Positions 1 through 8,079 of a stretch of 15,176 nucleotides of DNA are shown here, piece by piece. The DNA is taken from the NCBI GenBank assembly GCA_021810735.1, contig JAJZIF010000038.1, forward strand, positions 1 to 15,176. The letters are read 5' to 3'. The position numbers were made by a program, and so were the translations under genes. The notes beneath the pieces were generated by a model. It did not search any database. It was not told the DNA's origin and was given only the letters and a program-made list of their open reading frames with translations. Positions within the stretch are counted from its first letter, which is position 1. Every line of letters begins with the position of its first letter. The DNA is from Acidobacteriota bacterium. GTDB lineage: Bacteria; Acidobacteriota; Terriglobia; Terriglobales; Acidobacteriaceae.

Positions 1-44
1 TCCATATTTGATGTTTGCTGTGCAAGGGATGTGAGACGGTGGTG

Positions 45-563
45 ATGCATTCGGTAGCGTGGTGGCCGACGCTGATTGTGGTGGCAATTGCCACGTTTAC
101 AGATATTCGGAGCCGCAGGGTCCCAAATTGGCTGGTTTTGCCGTTTATGGTTGCCGGGCCGATCATTTCCATTGTGGTAGCGGGCGGGCATGGGTTGCTG
201 GAGAGTTTTTACGGCTGGGGGCTTGCGGCCGTTGTGTTTGGCTTTCTGAATTGGTTAGGGGGGATGGGCATGGGCGACGTGAAGCTGATGGCAGCCATCG
301 GTGCCTGGATTGGCCCCTCGCAATTGTTGATTGCAATGATTCTGACGTTTCTGGCCGGCGGCGTAATGGCGATAGTGTGGTCAGTTTCGAAGGGGTTTGC
401 AGGAGAGTTATTTGGCAATACTGGAGCGCTGGTTGGGTCGTGGAAGGGCGGCGTCAAGCCGCATTCGGATCTGAACCTGGCCAACCCGGCTGCCAGGAAA
501 ATGCCATACGTGCCGGCAATCGCGACAGGCGTGCTGCTGTCGTTTCTTGCCCACGCAAAATAG
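45..563 (+). CDS. tadV: Tad prepilin peptidase (TadV/CpaA, type IV prepilin peptidase family A24)
   Basis: Inner-membrane aspartic protease that would remove the short leader from the Flp prepilins encoded later in this window. The two catalytic aspartates are visible: D20 in TDIRSRRVPNW and D78 in the GMGDVKL box (the GxGD motif of the family). The rest is hydrophobic, with spans near residues 6-19, 31-46, 57-71, 85-110 and at the C-terminus, and there is no N-terminal methylase domain, as is usual for TadV/CpaA. The frame stays open upstream to a TTG at 15. I prefer ATG 45 (172 aa), because it begins right before the first hydrophobic span. GTG 39, nine bases after AAGGGA (24-29), is a real alternative. 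It is the first gene of the tad operon here, and the next gene starts 15 bases after its stop. The family call is very secure; the exact start is uncertain. Confidence 0.93.
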   Translation: MHSVAWWPTLIVVAIATFTDIRSRRVPNWLVLPFMVAGPIISIVVAGGHGLLESFYGWGLAAVVFGFLNWLGGMGMGDVKLMAAIGAWIGPSQLLIAMILTFLAGGVMAIVWSVSKGFAGELFGNTGALVGSWKGGVKPHSDLNLANPAARKMPYVPAIATGVLLSFLAHAK

Positions 564-578
564 CGCAGGAGAGAGAGA

Positions 579-1862
579 ATGTCGCAAGAAGGTCTGTCTG
601 CCCTGGATATGTTGCTGGCCGGTAAGACGCAGGCTGGGAAGCCGTCCGGAGGTCATGCCCCCCAGACGTTGAGGGCCCACGCTTTGTCCATCGTCATCAT
701 GTCGCCGGAGGAAGACCGGCGCAGAGAAATCGCCGCGGCCATGAATGCTCTGCCGCCGCAAAATGTGAAGGAATGCCCCGCGTATCCGGAAGGTGATTTT
801 CTTGAGAATCTACTGCGCGAAGATTATGACGTGATCATGATCGATCTCGATGGGAATCCTTCCCATGCGCTGTACCTGCTGGAGACGATCTGCTCCCGGA
901 GCAACGCCACGGTCATGGTGTTTTCCGAGTCGACCGACTCGGATTTGCTGGTGCAGTGCATGCGTGCCGGGGCACGAGAATTCCTGCGGTTGCCTGTGGA
1001 GCAGGCTGCGCTCGAGCCGGCCATGATGCGTGCATTTGCGCGGCGTCCGGCAGACCGGCCGGCGAAGGCCAGCCAGGGGAAAATGTTTGTCTTTGCGAGC
1101 GTGAAGGGTGGGTCCGGCGCCACCACGGTCGCCTGCAATTTCGCGGTTGTGCTTGCGCAAATGGCTGCGGCGAAGAGTCAGCGGTGCCTGTTTGTGGACT
1201 TCAGCCTTCCGCTGGGCGACGCTTCGATTCTGCTGGGCGTTTCCTCGATGTACTCGACGCTGAATGCGCTGCAGAACGCTGAACGGCTCGACTCGAATTT
1301 CCTGTCCAGCCTGTTGTCGAAGCACAGTTCTGGCCTGGATGTGCTGGCCGCCCCGGACCGGTATATTGGAATTGATTCCTCAGAGGATGCGCGCACGAGG
1401 CTGATCGCGGTGGCGAGGCAGGCCTATGATTATGTCGTGCTCGATATGGGGAGCACGCTGGATCCCCTTTCACGGACTCTGTTTCGCGAGGCAACGATCA
1501 GTTACCTGGTGACGCAGGTAAGCGTGACGGAACTGCGAAACTCGAACCGCATTATCTCGGAGTTTTTCCCCGTAGGAACGCGACGGCCCGAGGTGGTGCT
1601 CAACCGTTATAACCCGCGTTCGGCCGGAATCGATGACGAAAGTATCAAAAAGGCTCTGACGATGGAGCCCCAGTGGAAGATCCCGGGGGACTACATCGCG
1701 GTGCGCGACTCAATCAGCATGAAGAATTCGGTCGCGTTGACGAAGTCGCCGATTTCCAAGGTGATTCACCAGATGGTAGAAGACGCAGCAGGTCTCAGCG
1801 GCACGGCCCAGGGATCACAGAAAGCCGGTATTCTGAGACTTTTCTCGAAACAGACAAAGTAA
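579..1862 (+). CDS. tadZ: Pilus assembly/localisation ATPase TadZ (CpaE)
   Basis: MinD/ParA-superfamily ATPase fused behind a receiver-like domain, as in CpaE/TadZ, which places the Tad machine at its site in the cell. Residues about 35-155 resemble a response-regulator receiver: an IDLDG strand end keeps an acidic pair, but the usual conserved Lys-Pro near the end reads LPV. It is therefore probably an atypical receiver that is not controlled by standard phosphorylation. The ATPase part starts near residue 168 with the deviant Walker A motif KGGSGATT (176-183), followed by LFVDFSLPLGD, the switch-like region of the family. The C-terminal tail is basic. ATG 579 follows a purine-rich GGAGAGAGAGA run, a good ribosome-binding site. 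At 427 aa it has a usual family length. The gene lies between tadV and tadA with 15-base gaps on each side. Confidence 0.93.
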   Translation: MSQEGLSALDMLLAGKTQAGKPSGGHAPQTLRAHALSIVIMSPEEDRRREIAAAMNALPPQNVKECPAYPEGDFLENLLREDYDVIMIDLDGNPSHALYLLETICSRSNATVMVFSESTDSDLLVQCMRAGAREFLRLPVEQAALEPAMMRAFARRPADRPAKASQGKMFVFASVKGGSGATTVACNFAVVLAQMAAAKSQRCLFVDFSLPLGDASILLGVSSMYSTLNALQNAERLDSNFLSSLLSKHSSGLDVLAAPDRYIGIDSSEDARTRLIAVARQAYDYVVLDMGSTLDPLSRTLFREATISYLVTQVSVTELRNSNRIISEFFPVGTRRPEVVLNRYNPRSAGIDDESIKKALTMEPQWKIPGDYIAVRDSISMKNSVALTKSPISKVIHQMVEDAAGLSGTAQGSQKAGILRLFSKQTK

Positions 1863-1877
1863 TAGGACGAATTCCCC

Positions 1878-3158
1878 GTGGAAAACTCTAGTTTTGAGAC
1901 GCTTAAATCCGAAATTCACCGGTCACTGATTGCTCAGCTTGACCTGGAGAAGCTGTCAAGGGTCGATTCCGGGCAGGCGCGGCAGGCTGTCTCCACCATG
2001 GTGAACGAGATCATCCTGAGCAAGAAAGTGCCGCTCAGCTTCAGCGAGCAGGAGAAGATCCGCGTAGAGCTGCTGGACGATGTCTTTGGTTTGGGACCTC
2101 TGGAGCCGCTTCTTGCCGACGAGCAGATCTCGGATATTCTCGTTAACGGAAAAGACAACGTATTTATTGAGAAGGCTGGCATTCTGTCGCGTGCCAACGC
2201 TTCATTCCGGGACAATCGTCACCTGATGCAGATCATTGACCGGATTGTTTCCCGGGTGGGGCGCCGGATTGACGAATCGTCTCCGATGGTGGACGCCCGC
2301 TTGCCGGACGGCTCCCGTGTGAACGCGATTATTCCACCGCTGGCGCTGGATGGTCCCGCGGTATCGATCCGCCGATTCGGCACGGCGCCGCTGGATGCAC
2401 AGCGGCTGGTCCAGCTGAAGACGGTTTCGCCGGGAATGCTGGAAATGCTGAGCGCGGCGGTGAAGGCGCGCATCAGCGTGCTGATATCCGGAGGCACGGG
2501 CGCCGGCAAGACGACATTCCTCAACCTGCTGTCGCAATATATTCCTCGGCATGAGCGCATTGTGACGATTGAGGACGCGGCCGAACTCCGGCTGCAGGTG
2601 GAAAACCTCGTGAGACTGGAAACGCGTCCTCCGAACGTGGAAGGGCAGGGCGCCATTCGGCAACGGCAACTGTTGATTAACAGCCTTCGTATGCGTCCGG
2701 ACCGGATCATCATCGGCGAATTGCGCGGCGAAGAGGCGTTTGACATGTTGCAGGCGATGAACACCGGCCATGAAGGCTCGATGACCACGATTCACGCCAA
2801 CTCGCCCCGCGATGCCCTGAGCCGTTTCGAGTCGATGGTGGCTATGACGAACATGAATCTGCCGGAAAAGAGTGTGCGCCAGCAGATGGCTGCCGCAGTG
2901 GGCATTGTCGTGCAAGTATCACGGTTGAGCGACGGAACGCGGAAGGTGATGAGTGTTTCGGAGATTACCGGTATGGAAGAGAACATGATCAGCATGCAGG
3001 AAATCTTCGTGTTTCGCCGCAAGGGGATTGGTGCAGATGGCAAAGTCGTCGGCATCTTCGAGCCGACGCGTATTCGTCCGCGATTCCTTGATAAGCTCCG
3101 CGTAGCAGGTTTGTTCCTCTCGCCGAGCATCTTCGAGGAAGTCGTGGAAGTGAAGTAG
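1878..3158 (+). CDS. tadA: Tad secretion ATPase TadA (CpaF, type II/IV secretion ATPase)
   Basis: Cytoplasmic hexameric ATPase that powers Flp pilus assembly. The N-terminal helical domain (about 1-85) leads into the conserved '[12 protein letters not shown]' region. Walker A GGTGAGKT is at 205-212 (Lys 211), the Walker B region [11 protein letters not shown] surrounds Glu 281, and the His box [12 protein letters not shown] is at about 297-308. All catalytic motifs are intact, and 426 aa is normal for CpaF/TadA. The start is GTG 1878, with AGGACG (1864-1869) eight bases upstream as the ribosome-binding site; no ATG gives a better N-terminus. It is 15 bases from tadZ and 12 bases from tadB, so all are probably on one mRNA. 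The alternative assignment as a conjugative VirB11 is ruled out by the neighbours. Confidence 0.96.
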   Translation: MENSSFETLKSEIHRSLIAQLDLEKLSRVDSGQARQAVSTMVNEIILSKKVPLSFSEQEKIRVELLDDVFGLGPLEPLLADEQISDILVNGKDNVFIEKAGILSRANASFRDNRHLMQIIDRIVSRVGRRIDESSPMVDARLPDGSRVNAIIPPLALDGPAVSIRRFGTAPLDAQRLVQLKTVSPGMLEMLSAAVKARISVLISGGTGAGKTTFLNLLSQYIPRHERIVTIEDAAELRLQVENLVRLETRPPNVEGQGAIRQRQLLINSLRMRPDRIIIGELRGEEAFDMLQAMNTGHEGSMTTIHANSPRDALSRFESMVAMTNMNLPEKSVRQQMAAAVGIVVQVSRLSDGTRKVMSVSEITGMEENMISMQEIFVFRRKGIGADGKVVGIFEPTRIRPRFLDKLRVAGLFLSPSIFEEVVEVK

Positions 3159-3170
3159 GTAGCGTTTCCT

Positions 3171-4148
3171 ATGATTGAACTGATCGTCATTGTCTTTCTC
3201 GGCGTAGCGTCCATTGTGATACTGCTCATGGCAGCGGGGGGCGGGTCATCCGCGCGGCTGTCGAAAGAGCGTATCCGTGTGCTGCAATCGGTGCTGCTAC
3301 AGGCTCGGCGGAACCAGGAAGATGAGATTGATGTTGCCGATCTGCGCAAGACGGAAGAGCTGAGTTCGATCCCCTGGCTGAACCGTATCCTGTTGAGATT
3401 CGAAATTGTGCCCCGGCTTCGGCTCCTGCTGTATCAGGCGAATGTTCGCTGGACGGCGTCGCTGCTGCTGCTGCTGACGGGAGCATGTTTTCTGGTGCCT
3501 CTCTACCTGATTCAATTGATCACTGGGCAATTTCTGGCAGCGTTGGGCGCGGGTCTGCTGCTTGGATTTCTTCCGTGGGTCTACGTATTTCAGAAGCGCA
3601 AGATCCGCTTCAAGAAGTTTGAGGCCGACCTGCCTGAAGCGCTTGACCTGATGGTGAGCGCTCTCCGGGTAGGACACTCGATGAATTCCACGCTGAGTAT
3701 GGTTTCGAAAGAGTGTGCCGATCCTCTGGCGGGCGAGTTTCGTATCTGTTTTGAGGAGCAGAATTACGGGCTGGACTTTACCACGACGCTCGATAATCTC
3801 ATCACGCGCATGCCGCTTCCGGATCTGAAAATGGTCACCACGGCCATGACGATTCAGCGTGAGACGGGCGGCAATCTTGCCGAGATTCTGGAGAACACCG
3901 CTCATTTGATCCGAGAGCGATTCGCTCTGCAGCGACAGGTACGGACGCATACTGCGCAGGGACGGCTGACGGGATGGATTCTGACTTTTCTTCCGCTTGT
4001 GATCGCAGTCCTGATGTTCCTGATCGACCCGAAAGAGATCTCCATCCTCTGGATAGTACCGATTGGACGAAAGCTGATTTACGCCGGTATTGTCATGATT
4101 CTGATTGGCGCAGTGATTATCCGCAACATCGTGAACGTGGAGGTATAA
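3171..4148 (+). CDS. tadB: Tad platform protein TadB (T2SSF domain)
   Basis: Inner-membrane platform protein of the Flp machine and partner of TadC and of the TadA ATPase. It has an N-terminal hydrophobic span (about 3-24), a pair of spans around 87-135, then the cytosolic T2SSF domain from about 148. That domain contains the characteristic PEALDLMVSALRVGHS stretch and a QRETGGNLAEIL motif. Two C-terminal spans follow (about 268-285 and 300-320). At 325 aa the length is typical. The ATG at 3171 is preceded only by a weak AGGT near the tadA stop 12 bases away, so translational coupling to tadA is likely (inferred). The stop is seven bases from the tadC start. Confidence 0.94.
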   Translation: MIELIVIVFLGVASIVILLMAAGGGSSARLSKERIRVLQSVLLQARRNQEDEIDVADLRKTEELSSIPWLNRILLRFEIVPRLRLLLYQANVRWTASLLLLLTGACFLVPLYLIQLITGQFLAALGAGLLLGFLPWVYVFQKRKIRFKKFEADLPEALDLMVSALRVGHSMNSTLSMVSKECADPLAGEFRICFEEQNYGLDFTTTLDNLITRMPLPDLKMVTTAMTIQRETGGNLAEILENTAHLIRERFALQRQVRTHTAQGRLTGWILTFLPLVIAVLMFLIDPKEISILWIVPIGRKLIYAGIVMILIGAVIIRNIVNVEV

Positions 4149-4155
4149 CACGGAC

Positions 4156-5067
4156 ATGGGCTTGGCGATTCTTGTTTTCGTAGTGCTGTTTGCAGTAGTT
4201 GCGGTGATCGGGTTCGCGTTTTCGACGCGCAATCCCATGACGAGGCGCGTTGAGGATGTCGTGGCCGGCAGTCCGCAGGGGATGGAACTGGATCTGACCC
4301 GCGGTGCGCCGCAGCAGTCCGCGTTTACTAGCTTGCTGGAGCGCGTTGGCACGAGCGTGCCGCAAGGGAAGCAAGAAACAACCAGTATGCGGCAGAGCCT
4401 GATCCGGGCCGGATACCGGGAAAGCAATGCGGTCAATCTGATGTATGGGATTAAGGTGGTCTTTCCCGTCTTCCTGGTGCTGCTGATCCTCTTTGCTTGG
4501 CATACTTCGAATCTTTTCCCTTACATCATTGCAGGTGGTGTGGGGTACCTGCTTCCGGATTACGCGCTGCAGCGGCTCATTCATATCAGGCAGAAGAAAA
4601 TCAAGAAGGGGCTTCCGGATGCGCTGGACCTGCTGGTGATTTGCGTGGAAGCCGGTCTTAGCCTGGATCAGGCCCTGGCACGTACTTCAAAAGAGCTGGG
4701 CGTGGCTCATCCGGAATTGAGCGACGAGCTCAATCTGGTGGTGCTGGAGCAGGCGGCTGGATCCGTCAGGGGAGATGCCTGGCGTCATCTGGCAGAGCGA
4801 ACCGGAGTCGACAGCGTACGGCACCTGGTCACCACGATCATTCAGGCAGAGCAGTTTGGAACTAGTATTGCTAAGACTCTGCGTGTACACTCGGAAACAT
4901 TGCGTCTCAAGCGTAAGCAGATGCTGGAAGAGCAGGCGGCAAAAACGAGCGTGAAACTCGTGTTCCCACTCGTGCTGTTCATCTTCCCATCGATTCTGCT
5001 TGTGACGCTGGGTCCAGCGCTGCTGGCAATTGCCAAGGTAATGCCAACACTTCTACATCACGGGTAA
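4156..5067 (+). CDS. tadC: Tad platform protein TadC (T2SSF domain)
   Basis: Second inner-membrane platform protein, paralogous to TadB. It has an N-terminal span (about 3-22), two hydrophobic segments at about 97-135, a T2SSF domain from about 150 with the GLPDALDLLVICVEAGLSLDQAL-type motif, and a QAEQFGTSIAKTL segment that matches the QRETGG region of TadB. C-terminal spans lie around 265-295 (hydrophobic LVFPLVLFIFPSILLVTLGPALL region). 303 aa is normal. The ATG at 4156 lies 12 bases after GGAGG (4139-4143), which overlaps the end of tadB, as expected for overlapping operon signals. It is followed after 23 bases by a tiny membrane ORF with its own ribosome-binding site. Confidence 0.94.
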   Translation: MGLAILVFVVLFAVVAVIGFAFSTRNPMTRRVEDVVAGSPQGMELDLTRGAPQQSAFTSLLERVGTSVPQGKQETTSMRQSLIRAGYRESNAVNLMYGIKVVFPVFLVLLILFAWHTSNLFPYIIAGGVGYLLPDYALQRLIHIRQKKIKKGLPDALDLLVICVEAGLSLDQALARTSKELGVAHPELSDELNLVVLEQAAGSVRGDAWRHLAERTGVDSVRHLVTTIIQAEQFGTSIAKTLRVHSETLRLKRKQMLEEQAAKTSVKLVFPLVLFIFPSILLVTLGPALLAIAKVMPTLLHHG

Positions 5068-5090
5068 ACAGAAGAAAGGAAAAAAATAAT

Positions 5091-5186
5091 ATGGATTCAA
5101 CCTCAATCATTCGCATTGTCGCCGGTGTGGTGGCGGTGGTTCTGCTTTTCATCATCATCCAGCGCCGCAAGATGAAGGCTCGCTAA
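5091..5186 (+). CDS. 31-residue single-span membrane peptide at the end of the tad operon
   Basis: A short ORF of 31 codons, ATG 5091 to TAA 5186, that automatic gene calling could easily miss. It is preceded by AAAGGA (5075-5080) at ten bases, a better ribosome-binding site than that of tadB. The product has a short polar N-terminus, one hydrophobic helix at about residues 6-23 (IIRIVAGVVAVVLLFIII), and a strongly basic tail (QRRKMKAR), which predicts a single span with the tail in the cytoplasm. It has no REEG|QDLIEY prepilin motif, so it is not a Flp pilin. I do not recognise a family. From position it could be a small accessory of the TadB/TadC platform, which is inference only. The good ribosome-binding site, correct strand and operon-like spacing argue that it is real. 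Confidence 0.6.
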   Translation: MDSTSIIRIVAGVVAVVLLFIIIQRRKMKAR

Positions 5187-5396
5187 GAGCAACTGCCAGA
5201 ACTGTATTGCACGAAGTCCGAAAGCCCCAAAAAACGAACGCACGAAGGACCAACGATGTGGCCCCTGCGGCAGATGTGCACTTCTGAAAGTGCGGATGCC
5301 TGACTGTACCCTTCTGCCCCCATCAGGGGAAAGTAAGACCAGGTTCAATGCAAGCTGTTATCTCTGGAAACGGGGAGCAGGACCCAATTTAACCGG
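5187..5396 (+). other. Leader region between the tad operon and the PilZ gene
   Basis: 210 bases without a supported gene. It contains a perfect six-pair hairpin, GCACTT-CTGA-AAGTGC (5278-5293), and a four-pair CCCC-ATCA-GGGG hairpin (5318-5329). Neither is followed by a T-run, so neither looks like an intrinsic terminator. I found no convincing promoter. It may be an untranslated leader of the PilZ gene if the operon reads through. Confidence 0.3.
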
Positions 5397-6398
5397 ATGA
5401 AAATGGGCATGGAACGGAAACACTACTATGCTTACAACAAGACGCGCGAAGCATTCCTGAGCCTGGGAGTTTCGGTTGCCGACCAGGCGGGGGGATCCTT
5501 CTGGACTGCCCTGTCCCAACGCGAACTGAAAACCAACGAAGGGGTGTGGATTTCCAGCGCGAAGCGGCGGCGGGATGCGGCGTGCAGCGGGCCCTGCGAC
5601 CGGATCTATCTGGACACCAAGCTTTGTGTAGTGGGTTTGAAGGAAGGGGTGCTCGGGGTGCCAGGGGATCCGGATCCACACGCATTTGACAGTGTATTGC
5701 TCTTGCCGGTGCATACGATTTTTGGTTCTCAGACGCAAATGGGGGATCAAATTTTAATTGGCACAATTGAAGAAATCGGCGCTATTCTGGAGGGCGTAGA
5801 ACCGATCGCCGATGCGCCCACCGCGGACGGAACCAATGTTGAAAGGCGTACGATGCAGGCACCGATGAAATGGCTCGCACGCGTCTTTGCAGCCCGCGAC
5901 AGACGCCGGGCCGCACGACATGCCTACCCGGCAGTGATGGCTTTCTATTGGGACGGCGGTATTCCGATACCACACGCCGTACCAGATATCAGCCGTACCG
6001 GTCTATTTCTTCGAACCGCTGATCGCTGGCACCCGCGCACCCTGCTGCGGGTGACTTTGCAAAAGAGGAATCTTGATCCGATCATGCCCGATCAGACCAT
6101 CACGATCCAGTGCCGGGTGGTGCGCACCGGAGATGATGGTGTAGGTATGGCGTTCATGCTTGCGGAGGGGTTTGCCGGAGAAGGTCTGGCGGATGTCGGG
6201 CGTCTGGCGAGCCGCAGGGATCTGAACCGCTTTTTTGATGAGCTGGTTTCTGACCTGAACGGGTTTTCTCTTTCTGAATCCCCGCTCCTCCCATTCCCGG
6301 AACTGTCGAAACCATCGCAGGCCGGGTCCAATGGTAATCTCACTATGCCTCCCAAGAGCGTGAAGCAGGACGTGACTCACAGCAGTCACGCCAGTTGA
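5397..6398 (+). CDS. PilZ-domain protein with an N-terminal degenerate DUF192 domain
   Basis: Likely cytosolic c-di-GMP-responsive protein. The C-terminal half carries a PilZ domain with both binding motifs: R170xxxR174 and DISRTG (197-202, the D/NxSxxG motif). Residues 12-73 align without gaps to residues 34-95 of the stand-alone DUF192 protein at 10795-11235: shared AYNxTR, VAD, GxW(I) and a D..YLD end, 20 identities in 62 positions by my hand count. The DUF192 hallmark His and Met are replaced (R59 and C63), so this copy is degenerate. The last ~60 residues are polar and low in order. No signal peptide or membrane span is visible. ATG 5397 has no strong ribosome-binding site; ATG 5403 and 5409 are alternatives. 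Its position after tadC suggests that it tunes the Tad pilus by c-di-GMP (inference). Confidence 0.82.
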   Translation: MKMGMERKHYYAYNKTREAFLSLGVSVADQAGGSFWTALSQRELKTNEGVWISSAKRRRDAACSGPCDRIYLDTKLCVVGLKEGVLGVPGDPDPHAFDSVLLLPVHTIFGSQTQMGDQILIGTIEEIGAILEGVEPIADAPTADGTNVERRTMQAPMKWLARVFAARDRRRAARHAYPAVMAFYWDGGIPIPHAVPDISRTGLFLRTADRWHPRTLLRVTLQKRNLDPIMPDQTITIQCRVVRTGDDGVGMAFMLAEGFAGEGLADVGRLASRRDLNRFFDELVSDLNGFSLSESPLLPFPELSKPSQAGSNGNLTMPPKSVKQDVTHSSHAS

Positions 6399-6443
6399 CT
6401 CAGCAGCTAATCCTAGCTGGACACGCTTCCGGGCAGTGGAAGC
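6371..6443. other. Three short hairpins between convergent genes
   Basis: Three perfect inverted repeats follow each other at the end of the PilZ gene and just after it: CGTGACT-cacagc-AGTCACG (6371-6390), CAGCTA-atcc-TAGCTG (6404-6419) and GCTTCC-gggcagt-GGAAGC (6425-6443). No T-run follows on either strand. They could slow polymerase or protect mRNA ends of the convergent pair, but are not standard intrinsic terminators. Confidence 0.35.
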
Positions 6444-6582
6444 TAGAGATTCCCAGGGGCAGAGCTATCGCCAAAACTCCAGGTACCGTCCTTGGCTCTT
6501 AACCGCAGCCCCGCGCTGCCGGGTCGCTTATCTGGTCTCTGCCGCCCCGTGAACCAAGTCCTATGCGTGACCACTGTTGAGG

Positions 6583-8079
6583 CTAATTCGGGGGGTTGGG
6601 AATAATCAGCAGGATTTCCACCCTGGCGGCTGCCCCGTTCAACGTGGCCGGACGGAATTGCCATTGCGCTAAGGCCTTCAGGATGCGCTGGGCCAGGCTG
6701 AAGCCTGGCGGGAATTCCACGGTCAGATCGACCAATTTGCCCTCGGTATTGATGAAGCCGTGAATGAGCAGGTCATCGGCGTTCAGCTCAGAGGAAGCAA
6801 AATTGGGTCGCAGCATGTCATACGGGAATGGAGCGCTGAGCGTTCCCCGGAGTTGCGCGGGAGTGGCGGCTTTGGGCAGCGAGTACTGGAGTATCCAGCT
6901 TGTGGGCGTACCCACGTTGATGTAGACAGTGTAGGCATTCCTGCCTGTCCATAGATCAGCTGTTTCTGGAAAGTCCTGTTCCGGAGAATCTCCCATGAGG
7001 ACTGCACCGAATTGTCCAGTACTGGGACGGCTCAGGTGTGTGAAGGAGATGTGATTGCCGAGGCGATTGCTGCTGGGGCTTTGCGCATTGGAGGTTCCGG
7101 ATAGTGTAGACAGACCGTTGTTCGCAGTGAGGGAGGTGTTTTTCGAGTTGGACCGGCTACTCGATCCGTGGATTCGACTCAGTGCGAAAGCATTCGGATC
7201 GGCGCTGGCCTGCTTTCCGGTGGTGCCGGGGTCCGGGAGGTTAGAGGGCAGCATACTCAGGCCCATCCGTGTCATCACGCCGGAGCTGGGCGTAAGGGTT
7301 TTCAATCCCGCAATGGCAGAACCCTTCACAGCCGTTTTCTGGATTTCGTTTTGTGACTGGGGGATTGCGATCATGCCCTTCATTGCACTCAAATCCGAGA
7401 GCGCAAAGAGCCGGGTCGGCGTGGGCGGATGCTGAGAGGGGGACGTTGTTTCCACGATCTGGGCATTCACTGTTGGGTTTCGTAGCTGGTAGGGTACGGT
7501 CGTGCTGGGCGGCAGCACCAGGTGCGTTGTCGTGAAATGCGCGGAGCTGAGGAGGATGTCGGCAACATGGGTTTCTGCATTTGGCAGCGTGAGCATGGTG
7601 GGCTTGGGCGCAGCCGGGTTCCTGTGTGGGACAGACGTAAAGATCTTCTCTGTGATCTTTGGGTGGGCGGCAGTCAGCAGCACAGTGGGAATGATGGCGT
7701 GCTCTGGCGGCGGAGTTTTGTTTGGATGTGCCTGAAGCAGGGTCTGCGGCCCGGTTTTCATCTTCGGGTGAGATGGGAGCAACCGCTGTTGTGGACCTAG
7801 AGTTCCCCCGGCCGCCTTCTTCGCAGGGGCATGGTGGCTCTGGTAGCGGAGGCCGTCATTCCCGGCCTGGGCATCTTCATTTGGGGGATTGTAGGTGAGC
7901 ACGCGCACCATCGAGAGTTCCTGCGGCGGGACATTCACGACATGGGGAACTCCGAGCTTAACGAGAACAAACAGGATCGCCACAGTTAAAAAATGAGCGA
8001 CGACGGAGGCGATCATCGAGGGCGAGCCCGCCTGCGCAATTTTCTGCTCGGAGAATACGGTGACAATGCGGGAAGACAT
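6583..8079 (-). CDS. TonB-like energy-transducer family protein
   Basis: Predicted inner-membrane protein with periplasmic C-terminus. It has a single hydrophobic anchor at about residues 22-42, preceded by a short cytosolic N-terminus. A very long Pro/Ser/Thr-rich, low-complexity linker (about 60-385) is of the kind that spans the periplasm. The last ~62 residues resemble the TonB C-terminal domain: LLIHGFINTEGKL strand, a helix, then WQFRPATLNG (Trp near 473) and a final hydrophobic strand. In classical TonB this domain contacts outer-membrane receptors. No ExbB/ExbD or receptor gene is visible here. ATG at 8079 (minus strand) has an excellent GGAGG four bases upstream (complement of 8084-8088). 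498 aa is long for TonB because of the linker. It is inverted inside the Tad locus, so a role in outer-membrane pilus export is possible but unproven. Confidence 0.78.
   Translation of the reverse strand: MSSRIVTVFSEQKIAQAGSPSMIASVVAHFLTVAILFVLVKLGVPHVVNVPPQELSMVRVLTYNPPNEDAQAGNDGLRYQSHHAPAKKAAGGTLGPQQRLLPSHPKMKTGPQTLLQAHPNKTPPPEHAIIPTVLLTAAHPKITEKIFTSVPHRNPAAPKPTMLTLPNAETHVADILLSSAHFTTTHLVLPPSTTVPYQLRNPTVNAQIVETTSPSQHPPTPTRLFALSDLSAMKGMIAIPQSQNEIQKTAVKGSAIAGLKTLTPSSGVMTRMGLSMLPSNLPDPGTTGKQASADPNAFALSRIHGSSSRSNSKNTSLTANNGLSTLSGTSNAQSPSSNRLGNHISFTHLSRPSTGQFGAVLMGDSPEQDFPETADLWTGRNAYTVYINVGTPTSWILQYSLPKAATPAQLRGTLSAPFPYDMLRPNFASSELNADDLLIHGFINTEGKLVDLTVEFPPGFSLAQRILKALAQWQFRPATLNGAAARVEILLIIPNPPN

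Noticed and set aside
3297..4436. Long minus-strand frame of 379 codons
   Set aside because: It lies opposite tadB and tadC, has no recognisable domain and is rich in residues typical of antisense frames; both genes on the plus strand are certain.
5187..5396. A c-di-GMP riboswitch in the leader of the PilZ gene
   Set aside because: I looked for the conserved GEMM core pairings and loop sequences and did not see them; only simple short hairpins are present.
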